Positions 1-9,026 are shown, counted from the stretch's first letter. The stretch: DNA of 64,000 nt from Rhodobiaceae bacterium (GCA_020637985.1 JACKJK010000005.1:343519-407518), one strand, 5' to 3'. Notes: a model not told the origin generated them from the sequence alone. Program-made: numbers and translations.

Positions 1-617
1 GTTCCCAGCGGCAAGATGCTGGTGCCGTCGCTGAGCGCGAAGAAGCTCGCCTCCTCGCCCGCCATGAATTCCTCGATGACGACATCGCCGCCGTTCGCAA
101 GCAGCATGTCGATGGCGCCGAGCGCATCGTCCAGCGTTTCGGCGACGACCACGCCCTTGCCGGCGGCAAGTCCGTCCGCCTTGATGACGATCGGCGCGCC
201 TTGCGCCCGCACGTAGTCCTTGGCGGAGGCGATGTCGGAGAACTTCGCCCACGCGGCTGTCGGGATGGCGAACCGGTCGCAGATTTCCTTGGTGAAGGTC
301 TTCGAGCCTTCCAGTTGCGCGGCGGCCTTCGACGGGCCGAATACACCGATGCCGGCGGCTTCGAGGTCGTCGGCAAGACCAGCAACCAGCGGCGCTTCCG
401 GCCCGACGACGACGAAGCCGATGCCTTTGTCCTTGCAGAAGGCAACAACCGCATCGTGGTCGGTCACATCGACGCTGACGCATTCGGCCACCTGCGCGAT
501 TCCCGCGTTGCCCGGCGCGCACCACAGCCTGCCCAGCGTCGGGCTTTTCCTCAGCGCCCAGGCCAGCGCGTGTTCGCGCCCGCCGCCGCCGATCAGGAGG
601 ACATCGATGGCTGCCAT
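1..617 (-). CDS. purD: Phosphoribosylamine-glycine ligase (GARS), partial at the window edge
   Basis: ATP-dependent ligase that joins glycine to 5-phosphoribosylamine in de novo purine synthesis in the cytoplasm. Only the first about 205 residues are present; the gene runs off the left end of the window. The protein opens with MAAIDVLLIGGGGREHALAW, the glycine-rich N-terminal strand-loop typical of PurD. It continues with VVVGPEAPLVAGLADDL and the start of the ATP-grasp domain (SKTFTKEICDRF, then IVIKADGLAAGKGVVVA). The ATG has a GGAGG-like run overlapping the opposite-strand region and lies 118 bases from the divergent xseA start, so the two share an intergenic promoter region. This purD/xseA divergence is common in rhizobia as I recall it. 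Identification is secure; nothing can be said about the C-terminal half. Confidence 0.95.
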   Translation of the reverse strand, partial: MAAIDVLLIGGGGREHALAWALRKSPTLGRLWCAPGNAGIAQVAECVSVDVTDHDAVVAFCKDKGIGFVVVGPEAPLVAGLADDLEAAGIGVFGPSKAAAQLEGSKTFTKEICDRFAIPTAAWAKFSDIASAKDYVRAQGAPIVIKADGLAAGKGVVVAETLDDALGAIDMLLANGGDVVIEEFMAGEEASFFALSDGTSILPLG

Positions 618-735
618 GTGCGCGGTCTCCGGTTATCCTGTGCGTTCGCGGTTGCCGTTTTCCTGTAGCATCCTGCAACGGATTCGGTCACCCGCCGATG
701 CGCCCGCTGTTGAAACCCCGTGCGAGGAAATTTCC

Positions 736-2304
736 GTGGCAACGCCACTGTCCAACCTGCCGGAATATTCGGTCTCCGAGATATCCCAGGCGATCAAGCG
801 CACCATGGAGGACACCTTCGGCCAGGTGCGCCTGCGCGGCGAGATTTCCGGCTTCCGCGGGCCGCATTCCTCGGGCCATTGCTATTTCGCGCTGAAGGAC
901 CAGAACGCCAAGATCGACGCCATCGTCTGGCGCGGCAGCTACGGGCGTCTGCGCCAGTGGATGGAGGAGGGGCTGGAGGTCATCGCCACCGGCAAGGTGA
1001 CGACCTATCCGGCGAAGTCCGGCTACCAGATCGTCATTGAGGCCATCGAGCCGGCCGGGCAGGGCGCGCTGCTCGCCCAGTTGGAGGAACGCCGCAAGAA
1101 GCTCGCCGCCGAAGGTCTGTTCGATGCCGAACGCAAGCGGCCGTTGCCCTATCTGCCGCGTGCCGTCGGCGTCGTCACCTCGCCGACCGGTGCGGTCATC
1201 CGCGACATCCTGCACCGCATGGCCGACCGCTTTCCCGTCCGCGTGCTGGTGTGGCCCGCCCGCGTGCAGGGCGACGGCGCGGCGGAGGAGGTCGCCCGCG
1301 GCATCGCCGGGCTGAATGCGCTGCCGGAGGTCGGAAGCGACGGCAAGCCGCTGCGCCCCGACGTGGTGATCGTGGCGCGCGGCGGCGGCAGCCTGGAGGA
1401 CCTGTGGGCCTTCAACGAGGAGGTCGTGGTGCGTGCCGCGGCCGCCAGCGCCATTCCGCTCATCTCGGCGGTGGGCCACGAGACCGACACCACGCTGATC
1501 GACTTCGCCTCCGACGTGCGCGCCCCGACCCCGACGGCCGCCGCCGAGATTGCACTCCCCGTACGCGCCGAACTGCTGGCATCGGTAGAAGACCTCGGCG
1601 CGCGCCAGCGCCGCGGCCTGTTGCGCCTTCTCGAGCACCGGCGCGTCGCGCTGAAGGGGGCCGCGCGCGGCCTGCCGCGGCTGGAGGACGTGCTGGCGAT
1701 CCCGCGCCAGCGGCTCGATACGGCGGCCGCGCAATTGCCGGTGTCGATGCGTCGCCTGCTGCGCGACAGGGCGCAGGCCGTCACCATGCTCGCCCGCAGC
1801 CTGCCGCGCCTCGATCACCTGATGCAGCTGCCGGCGCGTCGGCTCGGAGAACTTTCCACGCGACTCGGCCGGGCCCAGTCCGTGCATGTGCGCCAGCAAC
1901 GGCAGGGATTCGCGGCGGTGTCGGCGCGGCTGTCGCCGCTGTCGATGCGCCGTGCGATCGAACGCGGCAACGAGCGCGTCTCGAACGCTGCGCTGCGTTT
2001 CGCCCGCGTCGCCGCGCGCGATACGGAGCGCCGCCGCACGCGTCTCGACCGCGCCGCCGGCCTGCTCGCCACGCTGAGCCACCGCGCGACGCTGGAGCGC
2101 GGCTTCGCGCTCGTCCGCGACCTGTCCGGCAATCTTGTCCGCGCGACCGGCGATGCCCGCGCCGCGAAGCGCATCGCGGTCGAATTCGCCGATGGTTCCA
2201 TCGTCGCCGATGTCGCCGACGGTGCCCCGCCATCGTCCGGCTCCCGCCCTGCTCCCGCCCGCAAGGGCAAGTCCGGCGGCGGCCAGGGCAGCCTGTTCGA
2301 CTGA
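736..2304 (+). CDS. xseA: Exodeoxyribonuclease VII large subunit
   Basis: Catalytic subunit of exonuclease VII, which with XseB degrades single-stranded DNA into acid-soluble oligonucleotides; cytoplasmic, DNA repair. The N-terminal OB fold spans about residues 13-110 and is followed by the exonuclease VII domain. The conserved motif ARGGGSLEDLWAFNEE begins at residue 214 and GHETDTTLIDFASD follows. The C-terminal half is Arg/Ala/Leu-rich and probably forms the long helical region of the family. A GTG start at 736 is chosen because GAGGAA lies 7 bases upstream and the family N-terminus begins here; the frame stays open far upstream without homology. This gives 522 residues, long relative to the roughly 450 of enterobacteria but usual for alphaproteobacteria. 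No xseB is present in the window. Confidence 0.95.
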   Translation: MATPLSNLPEYSVSEISQAIKRTMEDTFGQVRLRGEISGFRGPHSSGHCYFALKDQNAKIDAIVWRGSYGRLRQWMEEGLEVIATGKVTTYPAKSGYQIVIEAIEPAGQGALLAQLEERRKKLAAEGLFDAERKRPLPYLPRAVGVVTSPTGAVIRDILHRMADRFPVRVLVWPARVQGDGAAEEVARGIAGLNALPEVGSDGKPLRPDVVIVARGGGSLEDLWAFNEEVVVRAAAASAIPLISAVGHETDTTLIDFASDVRAPTPTAAAEIALPVRAELLASVEDLGARQRRGLLRLLEHRRVALKGAARGLPRLEDVLAIPRQRLDTAAAQLPVSMRRLLRDRAQAVTMLARSLPRLDHLMQLPARRLGELSTRLGRAQSVHVRQQRQGFAAVSARLSPLSMRRAIERGNERVSNAALRFARVAARDTERRRTRLDRAAGLLATLSHRATLERGFALVRDLSGNLVRATGDARAAKRIAVEFADGSIVADVADGAPPSSGSRPAPARKGKSGGGQGSLFD

Positions 2305-2425
2305 CGTCGCGGCGGCACATGAAACGATTCCGCGATTCAATGCGCTGGCGTTATGCGCTAGGGTGTCCGCGATTGGCCGCCAGGCGGTCGTGCCGATCCA
2401 TGATCGTGACGCACAAGGGATGACG

Positions 2426-2653
2426 ATGAACCGCAGGGAAAATCCGCAACCCGGCACCGAGGCGCAGTTGCGCTACACCGACAGCGATTTCCAGGTCGTC
2501 AGGTCGGGGGCCTTCGTGCGCTGCGCGGTGACCGGGATGGCTATTCCGCTCGAGGAACTGCGCTACTGGAGTGCCGCGCGTCAGGAGCCCTACGCCGACG
2601 CCAGGGCCGCCGGCGAGCGTGAACGCCAGATCCGCTCAGGCGTGAAGGCCTAG
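2426..2653 (+). CDS. DUF2093 domain-containing protein
   Basis: Small 75-residue protein of the alphaproteobacterial DUF2093 family, function unknown. The recognisable core is RYTDSDFQVVRSGAFVRCAV followed by TGMAIPLEELRYWSAARQE, including a single conserved Cys in CAVTG. An AAGGG run sits 6 bases before the ATG at 2426; an in-frame ATG at 2420 is too close to it, so 2426 is preferred. It lies on the same strand as xseA, 121 bases downstream, and its stop codon overlaps the stop codon of lpxK on the other strand. In related genomes this gene sits beside lpxK, which hints at an envelope or lipid A link, but that is inference from position only. Confidence 0.85.
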   Translation: MNRRENPQPGTEAQLRYTDSDFQVVRSGAFVRCAVTGMAIPLEELRYWSAARQEPYADARAAGERERQIRSGVKA

Positions 2654-3879
2654 CTCTTCGTTTTCACCTGCGCCCTGCGCGGCTTGGCGGCTGCGGCCTT
2701 GCGTCCGCGTGCACCGGTGCGCGCACTCTTGCTTTCCGATGCTCCATCGTTGTTGGCCTTGCCGCCAGCGGCCTTGCTTCCAATTGGCTTGCCACCAATG
2801 GCCTTTTCGGAGTTCTGGCGCTTCGCCGTGGGCTTGGCCGACGATTTTCTTTTCGCTGCCCTTCGCCCGCCGCCCGGCAGCGTGTCGAGCAGTTTGTCGA
2901 GCTGGTGGGCGGCGACCTTGTCGAAGACGACGCTCACCGGCAGCACCAGGCTGCGTCGCTTCAGGCGCATCAGCGCCGGGTCATCGCTGCCCGCCAGGCG
3001 CACGGCGTCCTTCTCCGTCGTGACGAGACGGGCCCCCTGCGCCTTGGCCGCCGCCAGAAGGCGCTCGGCCTCTGCCGGAGAATACGGCGCGTGGTCCGCG
3101 AAGGCATGCGTCTCGACCACGTCGAGGCCGGCATCGCGCAGCGTCGCGAAGAACTTTTCGGGCCGCCCGATCCCGGCGTAGGCGACGAGTTTCTCGCCCG
3201 CCATGTTGGCGAGCCGCTTGGTGTCCGGCTCGAGCCGCGCCCGGATCACCGGCAGGCCGCGCCGTTCGGCAAGCCGCGTGACGGGCGCGACCGCCGCGCC
3301 ATCGCCGAGGATCAGCAAGGCGCTGGCGCGCGCCAGTTGCGGCGCCAGACGCATTCTCAGCGGGCCTGCCGGAAAGACCAGCCCGTTGCCCAGTCCCGCC
3401 GCGCCGTCGGCGACCAGGATCGACAGGTCCTTGGCGATTGTCGGGTTCTGGAAGCCGTCGTCCATGACGATCAGGTCGGCACCGCCCTCCGCCAGCGTTT
3501 CCGCACCCCAGGCACGGTTCGGTGAACACACGGTTGGCGCCACCCGCGCCAGCAGCAGCGGTTCGTCGCCGTACTGGCTTGCCGTGCCCTTGCGGTCGAC
3601 CGCGACGGGCGCCTTGATGTCGGCGCCGTAGCCGCGCGAGAGCAGCCCCGGCCGGAAGCCGCGCGCCTTCATGCGCGCCGTGATTGCGATTGCCACCGGC
3701 GTCTTGCCGGCGCCGCCGAGCGTCGGGTTGCCGATGCAGATGACCGGCACCAGCGGCCGCGCAGGAGCGACCATCCTCAGCCGCCACTCGGCGATCAGCG
3801 AATAGAGCCAGCCGAACGGCCTGAGCAGTCGTGCCAGCGCGGTTGGCTGCGGCCTTGACCAGAACTGCGGTGCCTGCAT
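2650..3879 (-). CDS. lpxK: Tetraacyldisaccharide 4'-kinase, with a long basic C-terminal tail
   Basis: Inner-membrane kinase that phosphorylates the 4' position of the lipid A precursor, the step before Kdo addition. Residues 20-35 form the membrane-associated N-terminal helix, the P-loop GNPTLGGAGKT is at residues 50-60, and DDGFQNP follows in the first half. The ATG at 3879 is 20 bases past the waaA stop, so it is translated from the same transcript. The family domain ends around residue 334. The last 75 residues (nt 2653-2877) are a low-complexity Lys/Ala/Ser/Gly tail with short GGK and GSK repeats. At 409 residues it is clearly longer than the usual about 340. The tail reads in frame to a stop codon that forms a CTAG palindrome with the converging DUF2093 stop. 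Confidence 0.94.
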   Translation of the reverse strand: MQAPQFWSRPQPTALARLLRPFGWLYSLIAEWRLRMVAPARPLVPVICIGNPTLGGAGKTPVAIAITARMKARGFRPGLLSRGYGADIKAPVAVDRKGTASQYGDEPLLLARVAPTVCSPNRAWGAETLAEGGADLIVMDDGFQNPTIAKDLSILVADGAAGLGNGLVFPAGPLRMRLAPQLARASALLILGDGAAVAPVTRLAERRGLPVIRARLEPDTKRLANMAGEKLVAYAGIGRPEKFFATLRDAGLDVVETHAFADHAPYSPAEAERLLAAAKAQGARLVTTEKDAVRLAGSDDPALMRLKRRSLVLPVSVVFDKVAAHQLDKLLDTLPGGGRRAAKRKSSAKPTAKRQNSEKAIGGKPIGSKAAGGKANNDGASESKSARTGARGRKAAAAKPRRAQVKTKS

Positions 3880-3899
3880 GCCGATTGGACCTAACCCGT

Positions 3900-5219
3900 T
3901 CAGGCGGCCGGCGGTTCTCGCCGCCGCGGGGCAAGAACGGCGGCCAGCAGCGGTTCGAGCGCCTTCAGCGTCGCGTCGAGCGCGCCGGAGTAGGGCGCGA
4001 GCGCCGTCTGCGCCGCGTTGGCGCGCAATTGCGCCTTCTGGCGGTTGTCGATCAATTGGCCCATCGCTTGCGCGAGCTGGTAGGCCCCGCGCACCGATTC
4101 CGCGCCGCCGCCAAGGTCGAGCGCGCCATAGACCTCGTTGAAATTCCCGACGTGCGGTCCGTGCACGACCGCGCAGCCGAGCTTCGTCGGCTCGATCGGG
4201 TTCTGTCCGCCATGGCGGACCATCGAGCCGCCCATGAAGCAGGCCGGCACAGTTCTGAACAGCAGCCCGAGTTCGCCGATCGTGTCGAAGACGTAGAACT
4301 CGGTGTCGCGCAGGGGCTGCTTGTCGCGCGAACGCAATTGCACCGTGTGGCCGTGCGCCGACAGCATGCTGGCGATCTCCGCCCCGCGCTCGGGGTGGCG
4401 CGGCGCGATGATCGTGACGAGCCGCGGACGGGTGCGTGCCAGCGCGCCGTGCGCTTCCTCGATGATTTCTTCCTCGCCCGGATGCGTGCTGATCGCCGCC
4501 CAGCGCGGCCGCGCGGCGAAGGCGGCGCGGAACACCGCGAGTTCGGCAGGGTCCGCCCCGGGCGCGGGAACGTCGAACTTGATGTTGCCGGTCTCGATGA
4601 CCCGCGGCGCGCCCAGTTCGCGTAACCGGTCCGCATCTCCGCCCGATTGGGCGAGGCAGACATGGAAGCAGCCGAGCAGGCGGCGAATGGTGCGCGGGAA
4701 ATGCTGCCAGCGCGAATGCGAGCGCTGCGACATGCGCGCGTTCACCAGCGCCATCCTGGCGCCCGCACGCGACGCTGTCGTCAGCATGTTGGGCCACAGC
4801 TCGGACTCGGCAAACAGGATCAGTTCAGGGCGCCAGTGCGACAGGAAGCGGTTGACGAACCGCGGTGCGTCGATGGGCACGAACTGGTGGATGGCGCGTT
4901 CCGGCAGGCTGCGCTGGACGATGCGCGCGGAGGTCACGGTCGTCGTGGTGATGAGAATGTTGAGCATCGGGAAGCTGTCGTGCAGCTTGCGGATCAGCGG
5001 CAGGATCGAGACCGATTCGCCAACGCTTGCCGCATGCGCCCACAGAAGCGGCCCCTTCGGGCGGTCGGCGCTGGCGAAGCCGAATCGCTCTGTCCGCCGC
5101 TCGGGGTCTTCCTTGCCGCGCCGCGTGCGCCAGAACACGATGGCGCCGGCCAGCGGCGTCGCCAGCCGCGTTCCGATGCGATACAGCATCAGCAATGTGC
5201 CGGAGCCTTTCTTGCTCAT
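3900..5219 (-). CDS. waaA: 3-deoxy-D-manno-octulosonic acid (Kdo) transferase
   Basis: Family 30 glycosyltransferase that adds Kdo from CMP-Kdo to lipid IVA at the inner face of the cytoplasmic membrane, starting the LPS core. The protein has 439 residues with an N-terminal membrane anchor at about residues 13-31 and the diagnostic HAASVGES motif at 62-69, whose Glu68 is the expected catalytic base. FAESELWPNM and the C-terminal FMGGSMVRHGGQNPIEP segment are also typical. The ATG overlaps the stop codon of the upstream DUF374 gene as ATGA, pointing to translational coupling. Whether it adds one or two Kdo residues cannot be told from sequence. Confidence 0.95.
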   Translation of the reverse strand: MSKKGSGTLLMLYRIGTRLATPLAGAIVFWRTRRGKEDPERRTERFGFASADRPKGPLLWAHAASVGESVSILPLIRKLHDSFPMLNILITTTTVTSARIVQRSLPERAIHQFVPIDAPRFVNRFLSHWRPELILFAESELWPNMLTTASRAGARMALVNARMSQRSHSRWQHFPRTIRRLLGCFHVCLAQSGGDADRLRELGAPRVIETGNIKFDVPAPGADPAELAVFRAAFAARPRWAAISTHPGEEEIIEEAHGALARTRPRLVTIIAPRHPERGAEIASMLSAHGHTVQLRSRDKQPLRDTEFYVFDTIGELGLLFRTVPACFMGGSMVRHGGQNPIEPTKLGCAVVHGPHVGNFNEVYGALDLGGGAESVRGAYQLAQAMGQLIDNRQKAQLRANAAQTALAPYSGALDATLKALEPLLAAVLAPRRREPPAA

Positions 5220-5905
5220 TGTTTCGCGTCTGCCAGCGCGTAGGCACGCGCAGTTATGGAATTGAGACCGTCTTCGACGGTCTTGCGTTTGGCTTCGAGC
5301 TCCGCGTCGTCGGCATCGCGGGCGACGCGGATCAATGGACCGCCGGAAATCACGATCCGGCTGAATGGCAAATTGATCACCGATTTGTCCCAGGTGTCCA
5401 GACGCCGTCTGCGGCTTGTGGCAATCGCAACTGGCATGATCGCTCTGCCGGAGTGGGCGGCAAGCCGAACGATGCCGGCGCCTGCCACTTTCGACACCTT
5501 GGGAACGTCCGCCGTCAGCGCCACGACGCGGCCCGCCTTCAGCGAAGCCAGCATTTCGCGGAACGCCGGGACACCGCCCTTGCGCCGGAACTCGGTGTTG
5601 TGGGCGCCTGAGCCGCGGATGGTGTTAATGCCGAGCTTGTGCGCGGCGATGGCATTGATTTCGCCGTCGCGGTGGCGCGAGATCAGGGCATCGACCACAT
5701 AGTTGCCCCGCCTGACGAACGGCATCATGAAGTGTTCGCCGTGCCACATCGCGATGATGACCGGCAGGTCCGCCTGGGCATCCTCATACAGCGTCGGCGG
5801 ATCGATCACGTATCTGCCGGTCACGTGCACGAGGCGCAGGTAGTACGCGATGGCGGACCCGATAAGCATCTGCACTGCGCGCGAGCGACCGATCTTTTTC
5901 AGCAT
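5216..5905 (-). CDS. Lysophospholipid acyltransferase family protein (DUF374)
   Basis: Predicted inner-membrane acyltransferase of 229 residues in the DUF374 branch of the lysophospholipid acyltransferase superfamily. In several alphaproteobacteria members of this branch are thought to act in lipid A or phospholipid acylation. Visible signs are the MWHGEHFMMPF segment (an H-x-E variant of the HX4D acceptor motif), RGSGAHNTEFRRKGG and the TADVPKVSKVAGAGIVRLA stretch, which is strongly conserved in this family. An N-terminal hydrophobic helix lies around residues 12-26. The gene sits between an MsbA-like exporter and waaA, so an envelope-lipid role is likely. Its actual acyl donor and acceptor are unknown. 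The ATG at 5905 is 19 bases from the upstream stop. Confidence 0.88.
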   Translation of the reverse strand: MLKKIGRSRAVQMLIGSAIAYYLRLVHVTGRYVIDPPTLYEDAQADLPVIIAMWHGEHFMMPFVRRGNYVVDALISRHRDGEINAIAAHKLGINTIRGSGAHNTEFRRKGGVPAFREMLASLKAGRVVALTADVPKVSKVAGAGIVRLAAHSGRAIMPVAIATSRRRRLDTWDKSVINLPFSRIVISGGPLIRVARDADDAELEAKRKTVEDGLNSITARAYALADAKQ

Positions 5906-5924
5906 TGCGGCCGTGTCCCTCGGC

Positions 5925-7805
5925 TCACTTCGAAGCCGCCCGGCGTCGCGCCCGGCGGCCGCTGGCGCTTGCCGTGTCGGAATCGACCTCGCCGAGCTGC
6001 GTTTCGTACAGCCGGGCATACAGCCCGCCGCGCGCGAGCAGTTCCTCGTGCGTGCCGCTTTCCACGATCCGGCCCTCGTCCATGACGCAGATCACGTCGG
6101 CACGCTTCACCGTCGACAGCCTGTGCGCGATCATGATGACCGTACGGTCGTTGACGAGCCGGTCGAGCGCCTCCTGCAACAGCGCTTCCGCCTCGCTGTC
6201 GAGCGCACTGGTCGGTTCGTCGAGCAGCAGGATCGGCGCGTTGCGAAGCATGGCGCGCGCAAAGGATATGCGCTGCTTCTGCCCACCGGAAAGGCGGTTG
6301 CCGGCTTCCCCGACGCGCGTTTCGTATCCATCCGGCATGGCCATGATGAAGTCGTGCGCAACGGCAGCGCGCGCCGCGGCCTCGATGTCCTCGCGCGTCG
6401 CGGCTTCCGACCCGTAGGAAATGTTCGCCGCGATGGTGTCGTCGAACAGGAACGGATCCTGCGTCACCAGCGCGGACGCCGCGCGCACGCTGCCCACCTG
6501 CGCGGCCTTCAGGTCCTGCCCGTCGATGCTCACCGTTCCCCCCTGCGGCTCGTAGAACCGCAGGATCAGGTTCAGCACCGTGCTTTTCCCCGCACCCGAC
6601 GGCCCGACCAGCGCAACCTTCTGCTTGGCCGGTATGTCGAGCGAGAAATCGCGCAGGACCGGCGTGTCCGCATCATATCCGAACGACACGTTGTCGAATG
6701 CGATGGCACCGTTGGAGACCCGAAGTGGCGCTGCGCCACCGCGGTCGGAGATTTCCGGGATCCGGTCGATGATGGCGAACACGCGCGAGGCGGCCACCAC
6801 GCCCAGCTGCAGGGTCGTCTGCAGCGTCGCCAGTCCCTTCAGCGGCTGGTAGAGCAGCATCGCGGCGGTGATGAAGCCCATGAACTCGCCCGGCGTCATC
6901 GAGCCGGTGATGCCCCGGTATCCGCCGTAGAAGATGGCCGCCGCGATGCCCACGCCAGCCAGCGTCTCGGTAATCGGTCCCGACGCGGCGCGCACCCGTA
7001 CTGCCTGCATGGCGAACTCCACCGTGCGGTCTATGACGTCGCGCACACGCGCGGTTTCCTCTTCCTCGCGGCCGTAGGCCTTGACCACGCGGATACCGTT
7101 CAGGGCCTGCGTCACGAAGGATGTCAGGTCGCCGTGCTCCTGGAAGACGCGCGTCGAGGAACGCATCATCTTGCGGCTCTGCCGGCCGATCTGGCGAAAC
7201 GCGAACGGCAGCCCGATCGCCGCTGCCAGCGTCAGGATCCAGTCCATGTAGAACATGCCGCCGATCAGGAAGACGCACTTCAACAGGTTCTTGCCCAGGC
7301 CGACGATCGACACGCCCGCCGCCGCCTGTATCGCGCCGACGTCGCCGAGGAAGCTCGACGTGAAGCGCCCCGAATGCGTCCGCTGGATCCAGGCGAGATC
7401 GGCATGCATCAGAGCGTTGAACATGCGCGCCCGCAGGTCCGCCGTGATGCGCTGGCCGATGTATTCCTCGCTGACGCTTGAAATGTACTCCGAGATCGCC
7501 TTCACAGCGATCACCAGCACCACCAGCGGCGGCATGACGTAGAGGCTCGCCATGTTCTTGGTGACGACGATTTCGTCGGAGGTGTACTGCATCAAGAACG
7601 GCAGCGCCCCGGTGGACGCGGCGACACCCGCCATGGCGAGGAACGACAGCGCCAGGTATCCTTTCATCGGCAGCAGGTGGTCGCGCACCATGCGCGACAT
7701 CACCTCGCGCGTCGACAGCGGCGCGACGGAAAGCGAATCGTCGCTCCGCGTCTTCTCGTCCCTGTCGTGGAATATCTTGCCGCGAACAGCGGTGATCTCG
7801 TTCAT
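5925..7805 (-). CDS. MsbA-like ABC transporter, fused permease and ATPase
   Basis: Half-size ABC exporter of 626 residues, acting as a dimer in the inner membrane. The type 1 exporter transmembrane domain covers about residues 50-335 with six predicted helices. The ATPase domain has Walker A GPSGAGKST at 401-409, the LSGGQ signature at 505-509, Walker B ILLLDE at 525-530 and an H-loop in IAHRLSTV. It ends in a basic, Arg-rich tail (GRRARRRAA). Its place directly upstream of the DUF374 acyltransferase, waaA and lpxK makes lipid A-core flipping the best guess. The family also includes multidrug and peptide exporters, so I leave the symbol blank. The start at 7805 is chosen because the frame upstream of it shows no exporter-like sequence. 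Confidence 0.93.
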   Translation of the reverse strand: MNEITAVRGKIFHDRDEKTRSDDSLSVAPLSTREVMSRMVRDHLLPMKGYLALSFLAMAGVAASTGALPFLMQYTSDEIVVTKNMASLYVMPPLVVLVIAVKAISEYISSVSEEYIGQRITADLRARMFNALMHADLAWIQRTHSGRFTSSFLGDVGAIQAAAGVSIVGLGKNLLKCVFLIGGMFYMDWILTLAAAIGLPFAFRQIGRQSRKMMRSSTRVFQEHGDLTSFVTQALNGIRVVKAYGREEEETARVRDVIDRTVEFAMQAVRVRAASGPITETLAGVGIAAAIFYGGYRGITGSMTPGEFMGFITAAMLLYQPLKGLATLQTTLQLGVVAASRVFAIIDRIPEISDRGGAAPLRVSNGAIAFDNVSFGYDADTPVLRDFSLDIPAKQKVALVGPSGAGKSTVLNLILRFYEPQGGTVSIDGQDLKAAQVGSVRAASALVTQDPFLFDDTIAANISYGSEAATREDIEAAARAAVAHDFIMAMPDGYETRVGEAGNRLSGGQKQRISFARAMLRNAPILLLDEPTSALDSEAEALLQEALDRLVNDRTVIMIAHRLSTVKRADVICVMDEGRIVESGTHEELLARGGLYARLYETQLGEVDSDTASASGRRARRRAASK

Positions 7806-7893
7806 GGCGCCGTTTGTAGAGGGTGGCGGGGCGCGCGTCACGTCCTGCGTCCATGCAGCGCGCGGTTTTTTGTTTGCTTGTATGGTGCCGCCG

Positions 7894-8175
7894 TCAGGCG
7901 CCGCTGCCGGGATTCCTGGTCGTGTCGGTGGACGGATCCAGCATCCGGTGCAGATGCACGATGAAATAGCGCATGTGCGCATTGTCGACGCTGCGCTGCG
8001 CTGCCGATTTCCACGCGTCGTAAGCGGCCTTGTAGTTCGGGTAGACGCCGACGATGTCGACCTCGTCGAGATCGCGGAACGTCGTTCCCGACAGGTCGTC
8101 GAGTTCCCCGCCGATGACAAGATGCAGCAACTGCCTGGCCGGCGCGTCTCCGCCCGCCTTGACGTCGTTCGTCAT
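7894..8175 (-). CDS. DUF4170 domain-containing protein
   Basis: Small cytoplasmic protein of 93 residues, function unknown, from a family largely restricted to alphaproteobacteria. The conserved core reads LHLVIGGELDDL, then FRDLDEVDIVGVYPNYKAA and ARYFIVH-like HMRYFIVHLHRMLDP. The core looks like a compact alpha-beta fold with a conserved aromatic region. It lies between the cysQ-like phosphatase and the exporter gene on the same strand with short gaps (41 and 88 bases), so it probably belongs to the envelope operon. The ATG is preceded by GGGAGCAGG about 5 bases upstream, which supports this start. Confidence 0.82.
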   Translation of the reverse strand: MTNDVKAGGDAPARQLLHLVIGGELDDLSGTTFRDLDEVDIVGVYPNYKAAYDAWKSAAQRSVDNAHMRYFIVHLHRMLDPSTDTTRNPGSGA

Positions 8176-8216
8176 GGTTCAACCTGCTCCCTTGCCAGCA
8201 ATATTGCTCGTGAATT

Positions 8217-9026
8217 TTACCCGGTGGCGTACTGTTTGCGCAATGCGGCATGCAACGTTGCGCCTGCGGCGATCAGCGGGCCGACGGTTGGCTGCGCCTT
8301 GTTGAAACCCGGCCGCCGGCCGTCCTCATGCGTGACCCTGCCGCCGGCTTCTTCCACGATCAGGCTTGCCGCGGCGATGTCCCACTCGTGCGCGTTGCCC
8401 GCCGACAGCGAGGCGTCGAAATCCCCCCGCGCCACCAGCGCGAAGCGATAGGCAAGCGATGGGATGTAACGGCGCTGCAACTGCTCTGCCGCAGCGCCCA
8501 GCGGCCGCACGGCGCCCTTTGCCGCCGCGACGCGCGCGCCCTCGATCCGCGTTCGCTCCGTGACCTTCAGCACAGCCCCGTTGCAGTGCGCCCCGCCGCC
8601 GCTGGTGGCGGTGAAGCTTTCGCCCTTCAGCGGGTTGCGGATGACGCCGGCGCGCACTTCCGCGCCTTCCGCCACGGCGATCGAGATCGTCCACTCGTCC
8701 GAGCCTTTGATGAAGCCGCGCGTGCCGTCGATCGGGTCGACGATGAACACCCGTGGCCGCTGGAGGCGCGCCGGATCGTTCTCCGATTCCTCCGACAGCC
8801 AGCCATAGTCGGGGCGTGCCCGCGCCAGTTCCTCGGCCAGGAAATGATTGACCGCCATGTCGGCCTCGCTGACCGGCGAATCGCCGTCCTTGACCCAGTG
8901 GCGCACGCCGCGGTGGAAATGTTCCGCCGCGATCTCTCCCGCGCGCACCGCAACCTGCGCGATCAGATCGAGATCCTCGGCCCACGAAGCGGCCGCGACC
9001 GGCAGGGGAGGGCTAGCGGCCGGCAA
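8217..9026 (-). CDS. Inositol monophosphatase family protein, 3'(2'),5'-bisphosphate nucleotidase-like
   Basis: Mg-dependent, Li-sensitive-type phosphatase of 269 residues. The family hallmarks are present: DGDSPVSEADMAVN at 47-60, the metal-binding Glu pair at 79-80 in LSEESEND, DPIDGT at 97-102, and WDIAAASLIVEEAGG near 215-229. The most likely substrate is 3'-phosphoadenosine 5'-phosphate (CysQ role) or a sugar or inositol phosphate; motifs alone do not decide. The start is a TTG at 9026: GGAGGA lies 8 bases upstream inside the end of pmbA, and no ATG is in frame nearby, so the genes overlap by 14 bases. It groups with pmbA and DUF4170 as in related genomes. Confidence 0.9.
   Translation of the reverse strand: MPAASPPLPVAAASWAEDLDLIAQVAVRAGEIAAEHFHRGVRHWVKDGDSPVSEADMAVNHFLAEELARARPDYGWLSEESENDPARLQRPRVFIVDPIDGTRGFIKGSDEWTISIAVAEGAEVRAGVIRNPLKGESFTATSGGGAHCNGAVLKVTERTRIEGARVAAAKGAVRPLGAAAEQLQRRYIPSLAYRFALVARGDFDASLSAGNAHEWDIAAASLIVEEAGGRVTHEDGRRPGFNKAQPTVGPLIAAGATLHAALRKQYATG

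Noticed and set aside
688..2457. 589-codon open frame opposite xseA
   Set aside because: Antisense to xseA, rich in Arg, Ala, Gly and His without any known fold, and with no ribosome-binding site.
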